In this document: one piece after another, positions 7,972-15,459 of the stretch
Position numbering within the stretch: the stretch's first letter is position 1
Layout: every line of letters begins with the position of its first letter
From: Anaerolineales bacterium
GTDB lineage: Bacteria > Chloroflexota > Anaerolineae > Anaerolineales > E44-bin32
Assembly (NCBI GenBank): GCA_023144145.1
Contig: JAGLGG010000222.1
Location: forward strand, 1-16,682
Direction of reading: 5' to 3'
DNA length: 16,682 nt
The notes under the pieces: model-generated
The model's input: only the letters and a program-made list of their open reading frames with translations
Told to the model about the DNA's origin: nothing
Databases searched by the model: none
Translations under genes and position numbers: made by a program

Positions 7972-8070
7972 ATGGGACTGCCTCTGTTTGAGCACGATTG
8001 AAAAATAAAATCATGTGCTCAGAATTGTACTCCTAAGCAAATTGACCAGTTGACTAATTGACAAATCGAC
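7950..8070. repeat. Nested inverted-repeat element between cdd and recO
   Basis: The outer arms, 7950-7970 and 8050-8070, are inverted repeats identical at 19 of 21 positions; 14 bases (GTCGATTTGTCAAT) match exactly at the outer end. Nearly centred inside is a hairpin at 7990-8020: GAGCAC and GATT pair with AATC and GTGCTC around a 9-base A/T-rich loop, with a 2-base bulge. No T-run follows on either strand, so it is not a simple intrinsic terminator. The element fills most of the 214 bases between cdd and recO. I see no open frame that suggests a transposase. Confidence 0.6.
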
Positions 8071-8072
8071 AG
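8041..8072 (+). repeat. Octamer array, right arm of inverted element
   Basis: Four tandem 8-base units are readable on the plus strand: ATTGACCA, GTTGACTA, ATTGACAA, ATCGACAG. The shared core is TYGAC. The array is non-coding and lies about 30 bases downstream of the cdd stop codon. Confidence 0.7.
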
Positions 8073-8102
8073 AGAAAGAAAATCCCTGCCGCTGAGTACC
8101 TA

Positions 8103-8513
8103 TCAATCCAATCCCAAATCCTGCGATCCAAAGGAATGCGGATGAAAATCACGGAGGCTTATTTCCAAGACCACCTCCCCTTTTGCATTGACCATTAGAA
8201 GCAAAGCATCTTCGCCAAATTCGGAGAGAACCTGACGACAGGCTCCACAGGATGAAGCCCCACTATGGGTCACAACAGCAAGCGCAACAATTTTCCTCTC
8301 ACCATTGGAGACGGCATTGAAGATTGCCGAACGCTCCGCGCATATACTGGTTGGATAGGCAGCGTTCTCTACATTAGCGCCCTCGTAAAAGGCTCCCGAG
8401 TCGGTTAACAATGCTGCGCCGACAGCATAATTAGAATAGGGTGCATATGCATTCTTGCGAACCTCCTGGGCAAGAGAAATAAGCTTGTTACGCTGCTCAT
8501 CACTAAGTCTCAT
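8103..8513 (-). CDS. cdd: Cytidine deaminase
   Basis: This 136-residue enzyme deaminates cytidine and deoxycytidine to the uridines in pyrimidine salvage. The length fits the small homotetrameric form. Visible motifs are YAPYSNYAVGAAL, the substrate-binding NVENAAYP, CAERSAIFNAV with the zinc-ligand Cys and catalytic Glu, and CGACRQVLSEF with the other two zinc cysteines. The proline usual before CGACRQ is serine here (SSCGACRQ). The frame has an ATG at 8522 and another at 8513. GGAG lies one base before the first and ten before the second, so 8513 is preferred. That start overlaps the end of the CorC-type gene by 11 bases, consistent with one operon. Confidence 0.94.
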   Translation of the reverse strand: MRLSDEQRNKLISLAQEVRKNAYAPYSNYAVGAALLTDSGAFYEGANVENAAYPTSICAERSAIFNAVSNGERKIVALAVVTHSGASSCGACRQVLSEFGEDALLLMVNAKGEVVLEISLRDFHPHSFGSQDLGLD

Positions 8514-9795
8514 TCGAAACATTCTCCGAGTCTGTAGGCAGGTTCCTCATAGCACGGACTTTACGAATCCTTCTTCCTACTACCTGCTCCACAGTAAGCC
8601 GCAATCCGCCAGCATCCACTATTTCGCCGAGGTTCGGTACTCTTCCTAGTTGGCTGTATATGAATCCCCCGAGTGTTTCGCTTGATCCCTTGGGCAAATC
8701 AGAACCCGCCAGAATGTTTACATCATCCAAATCGATTCCCCCATTGAACACGAATTCGCCATCACGTAGTTGTTGGTATGAAGCCTCCTCAGCGATGTCA
8801 TACTCATCCCTGATTTCGCCAACGATTTCCTCAACAATATCTTCGATCGTGACTACACCTGCTGTTCCCCCATATTCATCCACTACAACCGCCATGTGAA
8901 CACGTTTTAACTGCATTTCCTCTAACAAATCGTCAAGTTTCATCCCCTCAGGGATGAAGTATGCATCGCGCATGAAATTAGATATTTGCTCAGCCTGGTG
9001 TCCATTTTTCCACACACTCAACAGATCCTTTATATATGCCAAGCCGATGATGTTATCAATAGAGTTGCGATACACTGGCGCGCGAGAAAAACCGGTTTGA
9101 AGAAGGGCGTCCAAGGCTTCTGAAATCTGTGTGTCCCCATCCAAACTTTGGATGTCAAGTCGTGGGATCATCACCTCTCTGGCAAGAGTGTCGCCTAATT
9201 TGAAGATGGAATAAATCATCGCCTTCTCATCTTCTTCAATCGCCCCTCCCTCTTCACTTGCATCAACCAGCGTCATAATCTCTTCCTCAGTCACAAGAGG
9301 CTGCTCTGTGCCAGGCTCCAGACCAAGAACTACAGCACCCATTTTTAAGACAAACCAGGTCAGGGGTTTCGTGATGATGGCCACAAATTTAGCCAGGTAC
9401 GCGGTACGAACTGCCCAAGTATCCGGTGATCGGAGGGCTGCGCTCTCGGCGAAAAACTCGATTATTCCAATTAAAAGGCCAAACCCTAACAGCATTATGC
9501 TTAAAGCGAGAAAATCTAGAACTCCAGCTTTGATGAAAAAATCTGAAAATGATAGAGTCGCAAAACCAATTGTGAGTATCCTCAGAAATCCACGCATGAT
9601 GCGCATCGAGAGGATCAGCGTGGTTGAATCATCAGCCACCTGCTCCGCCAACACCGCTCCAAATCGACCCCTTTCCTTTTGTCCCTGAAGACGTTTAGGA
9701 TGAGAATTGACGAAAGCGCTGCTCGTCGCTGCAAGAAGTCCATCTAAGGCGAGTGAGACGAGCAAAAATATAAGCCCTGTCAGATTATTTATCAC
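8503..9795 (-). CDS. CNNM/CorC-HlyC family membrane protein with CBS pair
   Basis: This 430-residue protein belongs to the hemolysin-C/CorC (UPF0053) family, members of which are linked to Mg2+/Co2+ transport and magnesium homeostasis. An N-terminal CNNM membrane domain has hydrophobic segments at about 5-24, 72-90, 95-115 and 133-158. Two CBS domains follow: about 207-265, after the family motif EVMIPRLDI, and about 270-330 (VVDEYGGTAGVVTIEDIVEEIVGEIRDEYD). The C-terminal CorC/HlyC domain is at about 345-415. The GTG start at 9795 overlaps the end of glmU by 11 bases, and the 3' end overlaps cdd, so translation is probably coupled. The exact substrate cannot be told from sequence. The name hemolysin is historical. 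Confidence 0.92.
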   Translation of the reverse strand: MINNLTGLIFLLVSLALDGLLAATSSAFVNSHPKRLQGQKERGRFGAVLAEQVADDSTTLILSMRIMRGFLRILTIGFATLSFSDFFIKAGVLDFLALSIMLLGFGLLIGIIEFFAESAALRSPDTWAVRTAYLAKFVAIITKPLTWFVLKMGAVVLGLEPGTEQPLVTEEEIMTLVDASEEGGAIEEDEKAMIYSIFKLGDTLAREVMIPRLDIQSLDGDTQISEALDALLQTGFSRAPVYRNSIDNIIGLAYIKDLLSVWKNGHQAEQISNFMRDAYFIPEGMKLDDLLEEMQLKRVHMAVVVDEYGGTAGVVTIEDIVEEIVGEIRDEYDIAEEASYQQLRDGEFVFNGGIDLDDVNILAGSDLPKGSSETLGGFIYSQLGRVPNLGEIVDAGGLRLTVEQVVGRRIRKVRAMRNLPTDSENVSNET

Positions 9796-11140
9796 GTTTG
9801 TCCAACTTCCTTATCGCGCGCGCCGGCGCTCCAGCCACGAGAGTGTTCTCGGCCACATCTTTTGTTACGACAGATCCGGCTCCGGTACGCGACCCATTCC
9901 CCAATTTTACCGGAGCGACCAGCATCGTATCGCTACCGATAAATACGTTCTCACCAATAATCGTTTCGTGTTTGGATTCTCCATCAAAATTGCAGGTGAC
10001 TGTTCCGGCGCCAATATTTGTGTTTTCGCCGATGGTTGTGTCGCCAACGTATGAAAAATGTCCCATCCGAACGCCAGGCCCAAGCTTGCTTGCTTTCACC
10101 TCACCAAAACTTCCCATATGCACACCTTTGCATAGATGCGCTCCAGGACGCAGGTGGGCGAACGGGCCAATATCAACTTCGTCTTCCAGCGTTGCATTTT
10201 TAACGACAGACATCAAGATTTTGCAGCGATCGCCAATTGACGAATCGATTATCAAACTATTGGGGCCAATAAAACAGTCTTCACCGATTTCAGAATCGCC
10301 TTGAATGTAGGTGTTCGGCATGATCGTGCTATCCACACCAATCGTCACACTCGCATCGAGATATGTCCCCTCTGGATCCAGGATGGATACTCCGGCAAGC
10401 ATCCACCTTCGGTTAATCCTTCGCCGAGCAGCGTTTTGCGCTTCGGCCAGATGCTGGCGTGTGTTTATACCAATGATTTCATCATCCTGCTCCACCTCCA
10501 CCCATCCAACACTCTCACCTGTTGAGACTGCTTCGCCAACCAAATCTGTGATGTAGTACTCGCCTTTTGGTGAGGGCGGCAATTCTGGAAGCTGAGACCA
10601 TAACCATTCCGCGTGAAAGCAATACGCACCCACGTTTACTTCCTTCATCGCAAGTTGTTCCGGCGAGGCGTGTGCTTCTTCCATAATCTCACGAATAGAT
10701 CCATCTGAAGCACGCATGACCCTACCAAACCCGCGTGTCTTAGATGGTTTTGCGGTCAGAATTGTGACAGGTCCTTTGTTCTTAGCTTGAACTTCGATCA
10801 TCTTTCGGAGCGTGCCCGCCTGAAGCAAGGGCATATCCCCATTAATCACCAGGACCAACTCAGATGAGCCTTGAAGATCGCTGGCAGTCTGCATCAGGGC
10901 ATGTGCTGTTCCCATTCTCTCTTTCTGGATCACGAAATGTACTCTATCTCCAACGAAAGCCTCAACTGCTGAATCGTCAGGGCCAATGACCATATGGGGT
11001 CTCTGATCAGTCGCTTCCAGAACTGCCTGGAGAACCCACCAGACCATAGGCATTCCACCTATGGAATGAAGCATCTTTGGTTTTGACGATTTCATTCGTG
11101 TGCCTAAGCCAGCTGCCAAAATCACTGATTTACAGTTCAT
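9785..11140 (-). CDS. glmU: Bifunctional GlmU (GlcN-1-P acetyltransferase / GlcNAc-1-P uridylyltransferase)
   Basis: GlmU (451 residues) acetylates glucosamine-1-phosphate and then couples it to UTP, giving UDP-GlcNAc for peptidoglycan. The uridylyltransferase half has LAAGLGTRMKSSKPKMLH at about 7-24 and NGDMPLL. The second half is a left-handed beta-helix of hexapeptide repeats (IGEDCFIGPNSLI..., IGENTNIGAGTVTCNFDG). The acetyltransferase signature RPGAHLCKGVHMGSFGEVKASKLG and the catalytic-type His in GHFSYVGD are present, so both activities are expected. An in-frame TTG lies one codon earlier, but GGAG spaced six bases from the ATG at 11140 favours the ATG. It heads a cluster that overlaps the CorC-type gene. 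Confidence 0.95.
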   Translation of the reverse strand: MNCKSVILAAGLGTRMKSSKPKMLHSIGGMPMVWWVLQAVLEATDQRPHMVIGPDDSAVEAFVGDRVHFVIQKERMGTAHALMQTASDLQGSSELVLVINGDMPLLQAGTLRKMIEVQAKNKGPVTILTAKPSKTRGFGRVMRASDGSIREIMEEAHASPEQLAMKEVNVGAYCFHAEWLWSQLPELPPSPKGEYYITDLVGEAVSTGESVGWVEVEQDDEIIGINTRQHLAEAQNAARRRINRRWMLAGVSILDPEGTYLDASVTIGVDSTIMPNTYIQGDSEIGEDCFIGPNSLIIDSSIGDRCKILMSVVKNATLEDEVDIGPFAHLRPGAHLCKGVHMGSFGEVKASKLGPGVRMGHFSYVGDTTIGENTNIGAGTVTCNFDGESKHETIIGENVFIGSDTMLVAPVKLGNGSRTGAGSVVTKDVAENTLVAGAPARAIRKLDKRDK

Positions 11141-11162
11141 CAATCACTCCAATACAACATAT

Positions 11163-11171
11163 ATTAAAGCA
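11163..11171 (-). promoter_or_regulatory. Possible extended -10 element upstream of glmU
   Basis: On the minus strand TGCTTTAAT resembles TGnTATAAT with one mismatch, about 22 bases before the glmU ATG. No good -35 is seen. Weak support. Confidence 0.25.
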
Positions 11172-11279
11172 TGAGAAGCCCAAACTTCCCTAATAGCAAT
11201 GGAAGACATTTTTTTCCGGGGGTTTTTTTTGGAGGTTCGTCTATTGACACAGAGGTTCAACTACCAAATCGATCTTAGG

Positions 11280-11350
11280 CTGGGGCGCCAGGATTCGAAC
11301 CTAGATCAACGATTCCAAAGACCGCTGTGCTGCCATTACACCACGCCCCA
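11280..11350 (-). tRNA. tRNA-Gln (anticodon UUG)
   Basis: Read on the minus strand, the full cloverleaf folds. The acceptor TGGGGCG pairs with CGCCCCA. The D-arm is GTGTAATGGCAGCAC. The anticodon stem GCGGT/ATCGT has loop CTTTGGA, placing TTG at 34-36. A 4-base variable loop and the T-arm CTAGG-TTCGAAT-CCTGG follow. The U1-A72 pair and discriminator G73 are glutamine identity features also seen in E. coli tRNA-Gln. The genome continues CCT after G73, so the CCA end is not encoded and must be added by nucleotidyltransferase. It lies between the response regulator and glmU. Whether it is charged by GlnRS or by the GluRS/GatCAB route cannot be told here. Confidence 0.95.
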
Positions 11351-11458
11351 TTGTTCATCATACGGTCTCAACCATGGCGAAAATCTAAGCTAAGTCGAAA
11401 CGATTACACTCACCGCCCAGCACTGATCAGAGTTTCACAATTGAGCGAGACGATTCGA

Positions 11459-11488
11459 ATTGTAACACACGCACCTAAGCCCCTTCAA
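11459..11488 (-). promoter_or_regulatory. Candidate promoter for tRNA-Gln
   Basis: On the minus strand TTGAAG (11488-11483), an 18-base spacer and TACAAT (11464-11459) are preceded by an extended TGT. It lies just after the end of the response-regulator gene and about 110 bases before the tRNA. The tRNA would be transcribed with a leader to be removed by processing, possibly together with glmU. Confidence 0.4.
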
Positions 11489-11507
11489 ACCCATAATTAT
11501 GAGAGGT

Positions 11508-12560
11508 TTAATCATCCTGGGGCGTTTTTTCCTCATCTTCTTCTTCCAAGAGACCAAGTTTCTGTGCTTGTTCATAGGTCAGATCTGCGGTATCGAGCTG
11601 CGGATGGATACCAGATTCGGAAATCGCCTCCTCCCAGAATTCATCCGCATCAACATCTTCGCTCTCCTGTACCACAGTTTCGATATCGAATTCTGATTCA
11701 GGTTCATCCACAAAATCAGGTGTATCCTCCCAAGATTCCTTACCTTCTCCAAATCGCGACGGCATTGCAGCTCCCATTAACGATAAGTAATCTAATAAAT
11801 CACCCACCGCTCTCCGTCCGTAATGAACGACGGTACCCATCTGACCAGGTTCTTGCTTTCCCCGATAGATGATTATTAACCCGTAATATGCTCCGACATT
11901 CGTCAGGTAAATATCATGCGTATCCCCATCGAAATATTGGAAATTGGTGGGAAGAAGAGATTCCAGCAAAGCACTAACCTTAAGTCCTGCTCTGAAAGCC
12001 GTCATGAGTGCAGGCAGTGCAGTCTCCAAATTGAGGCCAATGCCTTGATCACTTCGAGCCAGGATTCGCCCCCGATCATCCAGGAGAAGAACAGCCTCTG
12101 CACCCAATTCGCTCTGCATCCGTGTAAGGCGATCGACCATGCGATGCATGAGATCATCGAAAACCTTGACCGGTGATTTCGAGCTTTCAGAAAGAGTTAA
12201 TGCCCGCTCCACGGCTTCCAAGAAATAACTTGTTCGGATCGGTTTGAGCATAAAAGCTACAACACCCAATGAGTCCGCCAGGGATCTCGCATCTGGTGTT
12301 GGGTGTCCGGTGATCACGATCGATCTGGCATTCGGATTCATCTCGCGTGCTTTCTCAATCAGATCTAGCCCAGATATCCCGGGCAATTTCAGATCGGTCA
12401 CAATTAGATCAATTGGGCCTCTCGTCAACTCAACCAAAGCCTCTTCTCCAGAGGGGACATCGATAACAATATATTCTCTGCCGGAGAATTCCAGGCTTGA
12501 GCGGAGCATTCGATTTACTTGTCTTTGATCGTCAACGAGTAAGATTCGCGATGCGCTCAC
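11508..12560 (-). CDS. Response regulator with possible roadblock-like domain and acidic tail
   Basis: This 350-residue protein has an N-terminal receiver domain at about 5-122: acidic pocket D10-D11, phospho-acceptor D56 (VTDLKLPG), T84 (ITGHP) and K106 (LKPI). It should be phosphorylated by a histidine kinase, but none is encoded nearby. Residues 137-260 (LGAEAVLLLDDRGRILARSDQGIG..., DIYLTNVGAYYGLIIIYRG) have the alternating pattern of a roadblock/LC7 or profilin-like regulatory domain. This is an inference from pattern. Residues 270-350 are strongly acidic and probably disordered, except near the C-terminus. There is no DNA-binding or enzymatic output domain, so it probably acts through protein contacts. 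The GTG start has a weak AGG upstream. It has its own promoter at 12641-12669. Confidence 0.85.
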   Translation of the reverse strand: MSASRILLVDDQRQVNRMLRSSLEFSGREYIVIDVPSGEEALVELTRGPIDLIVTDLKLPGISGLDLIEKAREMNPNARSIVITGHPTPDARSLADSLGVVAFMLKPIRTSYFLEAVERALTLSESSKSPVKVFDDLMHRMVDRLTRMQSELGAEAVLLLDDRGRILARSDQGIGLNLETALPALMTAFRAGLKVSALLESLLPTNFQYFDGDTHDIYLTNVGAYYGLIIIYRGKQEPGQMGTVVHYGRRAVGDLLDYLSLMGAAMPSRFGEGKESWEDTPDFVDEPESEFDIETVVQESEDVDADEFWEEAISESGIHPQLDTADLTYEQAQKLGLLEEEDEEKTPQDD

Positions 12561-12640
12561 AATTACAACCTAACTTCTGGTATTCATCGATCTTAAAAGT
12601 GCAGGGTCCAGTAAACACTCCCTATACTATAAACACCAAA

Positions 12641-12669
12641 ATTATATTTCGTGTCGGTAATTGTCCCAA
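12641..12669 (-). promoter_or_regulatory. Sigma-70 promoter of the response-regulator gene
   Basis: On the minus strand TTGGGA (12669-12664), a 17-base spacer and TATAAT (12646-12641) make a good promoter: four of six -35 matches and a perfect -10. It lies between the oppF stop and the GTG start of the response regulator, with a start point near 12634 and a leader of about 75 bases. Confidence 0.6.
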
Positions 12670-12687
12670 CTCCCCCTAATTATCGCG

Positions 12688-13683
12688 CTATTCGACTCGC
12701 CAGCAAGCGGTAAAATGCTCGGGGGTAACCTCTTTAAGCTCGGGTTCTTGCGCGGAGCAGTGATCCATCACTACCGGGCATCTTGGGTGGAATCTACATC
12801 CTGAGGGAGGATTGAGAGGGCTGGGAACATCCCCTGGAAGAATGATGCGCTTCCTGCGGATTTTCGGATCGGGGATCGGAATGGCTGACATCAGAGCCTG
12901 AGTGTAGGGATGCAATGGGTTGGAGTATATTTCACCCCGAGGGGCAAGTTCAACAAACTTGCCTAAATACATCACTGCCACCCTGTCAGAGATGTGCTCT
13001 ACAACGCTCATATTGTGTGCGATGAATAAGTAGGTTAAGTTAAACTCACTCTGCAGCGCTCTTAAAATATTGAGAACCTGAGATTGAATGGATACATCAA
13101 GTGCGGAAACAGGTTCATCCGCGACGATGAATTTCGGTCTTAATGCCAACGCTCGGGCGATGCCGATTCGTTGTCTTTGCCCACCCGAGAATTCGTGAGG
13201 ATAACGCTTGGCATGATAGTCGTCCAAGCCCACTTTGCGGAGCATATCAACAGCAATATCAGCTTGCTCCTGGGCGTTACCGATGCCATGGATCCTAAGG
13301 CCTTCTGTGATCGATTTACCGATGGGCATGCGTGGATCCAATGAGGAAAATGGGTCCTGGAAAATGATTTGCATGTTGCGGCGCATCTCTTTACGTTCTT
13401 TGCCCCTTAAGCCAAAGACATCCGTCCCTTGAAAATGCACCGTTCCTGCAGTTGGCTCAATCAAGTAAAGCATTGTCCTGCCCAGTGTGGTCTTCCCACA
13501 ACCCGACTCGCCTACCAGACCCATTGTCTCTCCCTCCTTTATTGAAAAGGTCACGCCATCAACGGCTCTTACCCAGGCCAATACACGATGAAAGACGCCT
13601 CCTTTTACTGGGAAGTACTTGACCAGGTTCTCAACCTCAATCAGCGTTCTTTTGCCATTGGCGCTTGATGCATGTTCGGTCAT
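12688..13683 (-). CDS. Oligopeptide/dipeptide ABC transporter ATPase, OppF/DppF type
   Basis: This 331-residue cytoplasmic ATPase would power peptide import as one of a pair with the upstream gene. It shows Walker A GESGCGKTT (58-66), Q-loop Q109 in IIFQDPFSSLDPR, signature FSGGQ (165-169; Phe replaces the usual Leu), Walker B FIVADEP (185-191) and H-loop H223. The C-terminal oligopeptide-specific extension is present (HPYTQALMSAIP, PPSGCRFHPRCP). That extension carries cysteines which bind an iron-sulphur cluster in some family members. ATG start with GAGG six bases upstream. It follows the OppD-type gene by 47 bases. Permease genes are absent from the window, so it may serve another locus, or the cluster may be decaying. 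Confidence 0.92.
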   Translation of the reverse strand: MTEHASSANGKRTLIEVENLVKYFPVKGGVFHRVLAWVRAVDGVTFSIKEGETMGLVGESGCGKTTLGRTMLYLIEPTAGTVHFQGTDVFGLRGKERKEMRRNMQIIFQDPFSSLDPRMPIGKSITEGLRIHGIGNAQEQADIAVDMLRKVGLDDYHAKRYPHEFSGGQRQRIGIARALALRPKFIVADEPVSALDVSIQSQVLNILRALQSEFNLTYLFIAHNMSVVEHISDRVAVMYLGKFVELAPRGEIYSNPLHPYTQALMSAIPIPDPKIRRKRIILPGDVPSPLNPPSGCRFHPRCPVVMDHCSAQEPELKEVTPEHFTACWRVE

Positions 13684-13730
13684 TTAAATCCTCGCGGTAA
13701 CGTGATGAGCTAGGGAAAAGTGAACTCTGC

Positions 13731-14771
13731 TCACTCAACCTTCATTGGTGCTTGATGATCCCCATGATTGTGATACAACCAGCAGCGAACGGTATGACCG
13801 AGTTTGATCGCTTGGAGTTCAGGCTCAACCTCATTACAAATTTTTAATTCATGCTCCACTCGTGCTCGGCATCTGGGTGCAAATCGACAGCCTGGGGGGA
13901 GATTTATTAAGTTGGGTACCGATCCTGGAATAACCGCGAGGTGATCATTCACCCTTCCCAACACCGGCACTGAGGCCATCAATCCAATCGTATACGGGTG
14001 ATGTGGCTCTGCAAAGAGTGCAGCCACATCTGTTTGTTCAACAATACGTCCCGCGTACATTACGGCGACACGATCCACCATTTCAGCGATTACACCAAGG
14101 TCATGCGTGATCACAATGATGGATGTTTCCATTTTCTCTTTCATATCACGTAGAAGATCGAGTATTTGTGCCTGGATGGTCACATCAAGCGCATTGGTAG
14201 GCTCATCAGCGATGAGCATATCCGGCACCATAGCAAGCGCCATTGCTATCATCACACGCTGAGCTTGGCCACCAGAAAGCTCGTGGGGATAGGCTTTTGC
14301 CTTGATCTCCGCATCGGCGATGCCCATCCGAGCCAACAAATCAACCGCTCTTTCCCACGACTCTTCCTTGTCCATGAATTTGTGCATCTGTAGGACTTCG
14401 GCCACCTGTCCACCGATCGTAAAAACCGGGTTCAGGCTGGATTGGGGCTGCTGGAATATCATCGAGATCCTGCTGCCGCGCATGTCCATCATGTCTTGCT
14501 CAGATAGATCGCGTATAGAATTACCATCAAAAATGATCTCCCCCTCAACTGTCTTTCCCGGTTTCTCGATCAGACGCATGATGGACAACGCGGTGACACT
14601 TTTCCCGCAGCCCGATTCCCCAACCAAGCCAAAAATCTCCCCACGTTTCACATCGAAGTCTACGCCATCAACTGCTTTGACCACGCCATCTTCTGTGAAG
14701 AAGTGTGTCTTCAAATCTCTCACCTTGAGCAGCGTATTTCCAATAATAGCGTCTGACCTCATCGTTGCCAC
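13731..14771 (-). CDS. Oligopeptide/dipeptide ABC transporter ATPase, OppD/DppD type
   Basis: This 346-residue ATPase is the partner of the OppF-type protein just downstream. It shows Walker A GESGCGKS (51-58), Q-loop Q107 in MIFQQPQSSLNP, signature LSGGQ (165-169), Walker B MLIADEP (185-191), D-loop NALD and H-loop H223. The C-terminal oligopeptide extension carries HPYTIGLMASVP and LPPGCRFAPRCRAR. The GTG start at 14771 is supported by GGAGG seven bases upstream; an ATG three codons later is the alternative. All catalytic motifs are intact, so the ATPase looks functional although the gene cluster in front of it is broken. Peptide specificity cannot be inferred because that depends on the missing binding protein and permeases. 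Confidence 0.92.
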   Translation of the reverse strand: MATMRSDAIIGNTLLKVRDLKTHFFTEDGVVKAVDGVDFDVKRGEIFGLVGESGCGKSVTALSIMRLIEKPGKTVEGEIIFDGNSIRDLSEQDMMDMRGSRISMIFQQPQSSLNPVFTIGGQVAEVLQMHKFMDKEESWERAVDLLARMGIADAEIKAKAYPHELSGGQAQRVMIAMALAMVPDMLIADEPTNALDVTIQAQILDLLRDMKEKMETSIIVITHDLGVIAEMVDRVAVMYAGRIVEQTDVAALFAEPHHPYTIGLMASVPVLGRVNDHLAVIPGSVPNLINLPPGCRFAPRCRARVEHELKICNEVEPELQAIKLGHTVRCWLYHNHGDHQAPMKVE

Positions 14772-14845
14772 AGATTTGCCTCCATCAATCTATTTTCTAC
14801 AAAGGGTTAGTCGTAGAATCTTACATTCTGAAAAATCGCCTGCAT

Positions 14846-15005
14846 CTAGGGCCAATTCTGGTCCCATTGCTCCGTCGGAGCTGTGGAGAAGAAGTAAAAG
14901 ACTGTGCTATATTCTGTCCAAGTGGCCGCGATCACGTCTTTCATGGCGATAAATTCATCGGAAGCATCTCGCTCCAATTCTACTCTCAGTCCGGCATAAA
15001 TTCAT
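14846..15005 (-). pseudogene. Short out-of-frame remnant between the binding-protein remnant and oppD
   Basis: A stop-free frame, shifted relative to the preceding remnant, encodes about 50 residues (GLRVELERDASDEFIAMKDV, then IAATWTEYSTVFYFF, ending QWDQNWP) before a TAG. It has no plausible start or ribosome binding site. Its charged-helix then aromatic pattern loosely recalls the C-terminal end of family 5 binding proteins, which would make it the 3' end of the same broken gene. I cannot confirm this; it may be fortuitous. Confidence 0.3.
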
Positions 15006-15267
15006 CCAAGATCAGTAGACCAAGGTAGAGTTTGGAATTGACGTCGAAGAATGCGATTTCTGAGGACAAAATGGGGTTTAGGATGTTCGCTTCCGTAAAA
15101 GTCGATTCGACCATGCTGCCGTTTGAAGGAATGGGTTCTGGGATGGGGGTAATGAGAACTTCGACTTGAAACTCAACTTCCTTCTCCACCGGGGCCTCAA
15201 GAGTTTCCACGATGGTTTCCGGCTTGCAGGCAGCTCGTATAAAACTAGCTATGATTAAAAGGCTCAA
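14986..15267 (-). pseudogene. Truncated peptide ABC transporter substrate-binding lipoprotein (family 5), remnant
   Basis: This 93-codon frame resembles the first part of a family 5 (peptide/nickel) solute-binding lipoprotein. It has the end of a hydrophobic signal segment (LLIIASFI) and a lipobox-like RAAC with Cys14. A VEKEVE-rich linker follows. Then comes the family start pattern FTEANILNPILSSEIAFFDVNSKLYLGLLILDEF, where intact proteins read like LNPILSSD...S.LYxGLL.LD. Intact members run to about 500-600 residues, but this one stops at once with MPD-stop. The 5' end is damaged too: the only start is a TTG with no ribosome site, a TAG lies two codons before it, and the residue three before Cys is Arg, not a usual lipobox residue. 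The position upstream of the two ATPases fits the canonical operon order. Confidence 0.7.
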
Positions 15268-15459
15268 CCCGGCCTACAATTATGAACGGGGGTTTATAAT
15301 TCTCTCCTTTTAAATAACCAGCTTTCCAAAACGGACGAATGTCCGGCAAGAATTATGCACAGACGATCATTCGTTTTCCTGGGCTAAATGAAGGAGCAAT
15401 TATCTTGAAATGGCGCCGATTATCACGCTCCTAAGGTCGTGTCGTCAATTTCTCCAAAT

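Noticed and set aside
7889..8014. N-terminal extension of RecO starting at 8014
   Set aside because: The added 42 residues are unlike RecO and run through the octamer repeats and hairpin, and a strong extended -10 box lies inside the extension next to the real ATG.
9798..10304. Open plus-strand frame of 168 codons opposite glmU
   Set aside because: It lies wholly antisense to the hexapeptide-repeat half of GlmU, has no recognisable domain, and follows the codon bias of the real gene in another frame.
11209..11230. T8 tract as an intrinsic terminator on the plus strand
   Set aside because: No stable GC stem precedes the T-run, and no plus-strand gene is present to terminate.
14302..14952. 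Open plus-strand frame of 216 codons
   Set aside because: It is mostly antisense to the intact OppD-type ATPase, is Ser/Pro-rich low-quality sequence, and shows no domain.
15334..15347. CGGAC-GAAT-GTCCG hairpin as a terminator
   Set aside because: The stem is only five bases and is not followed by a T-run on either strand. It may simply be chance.
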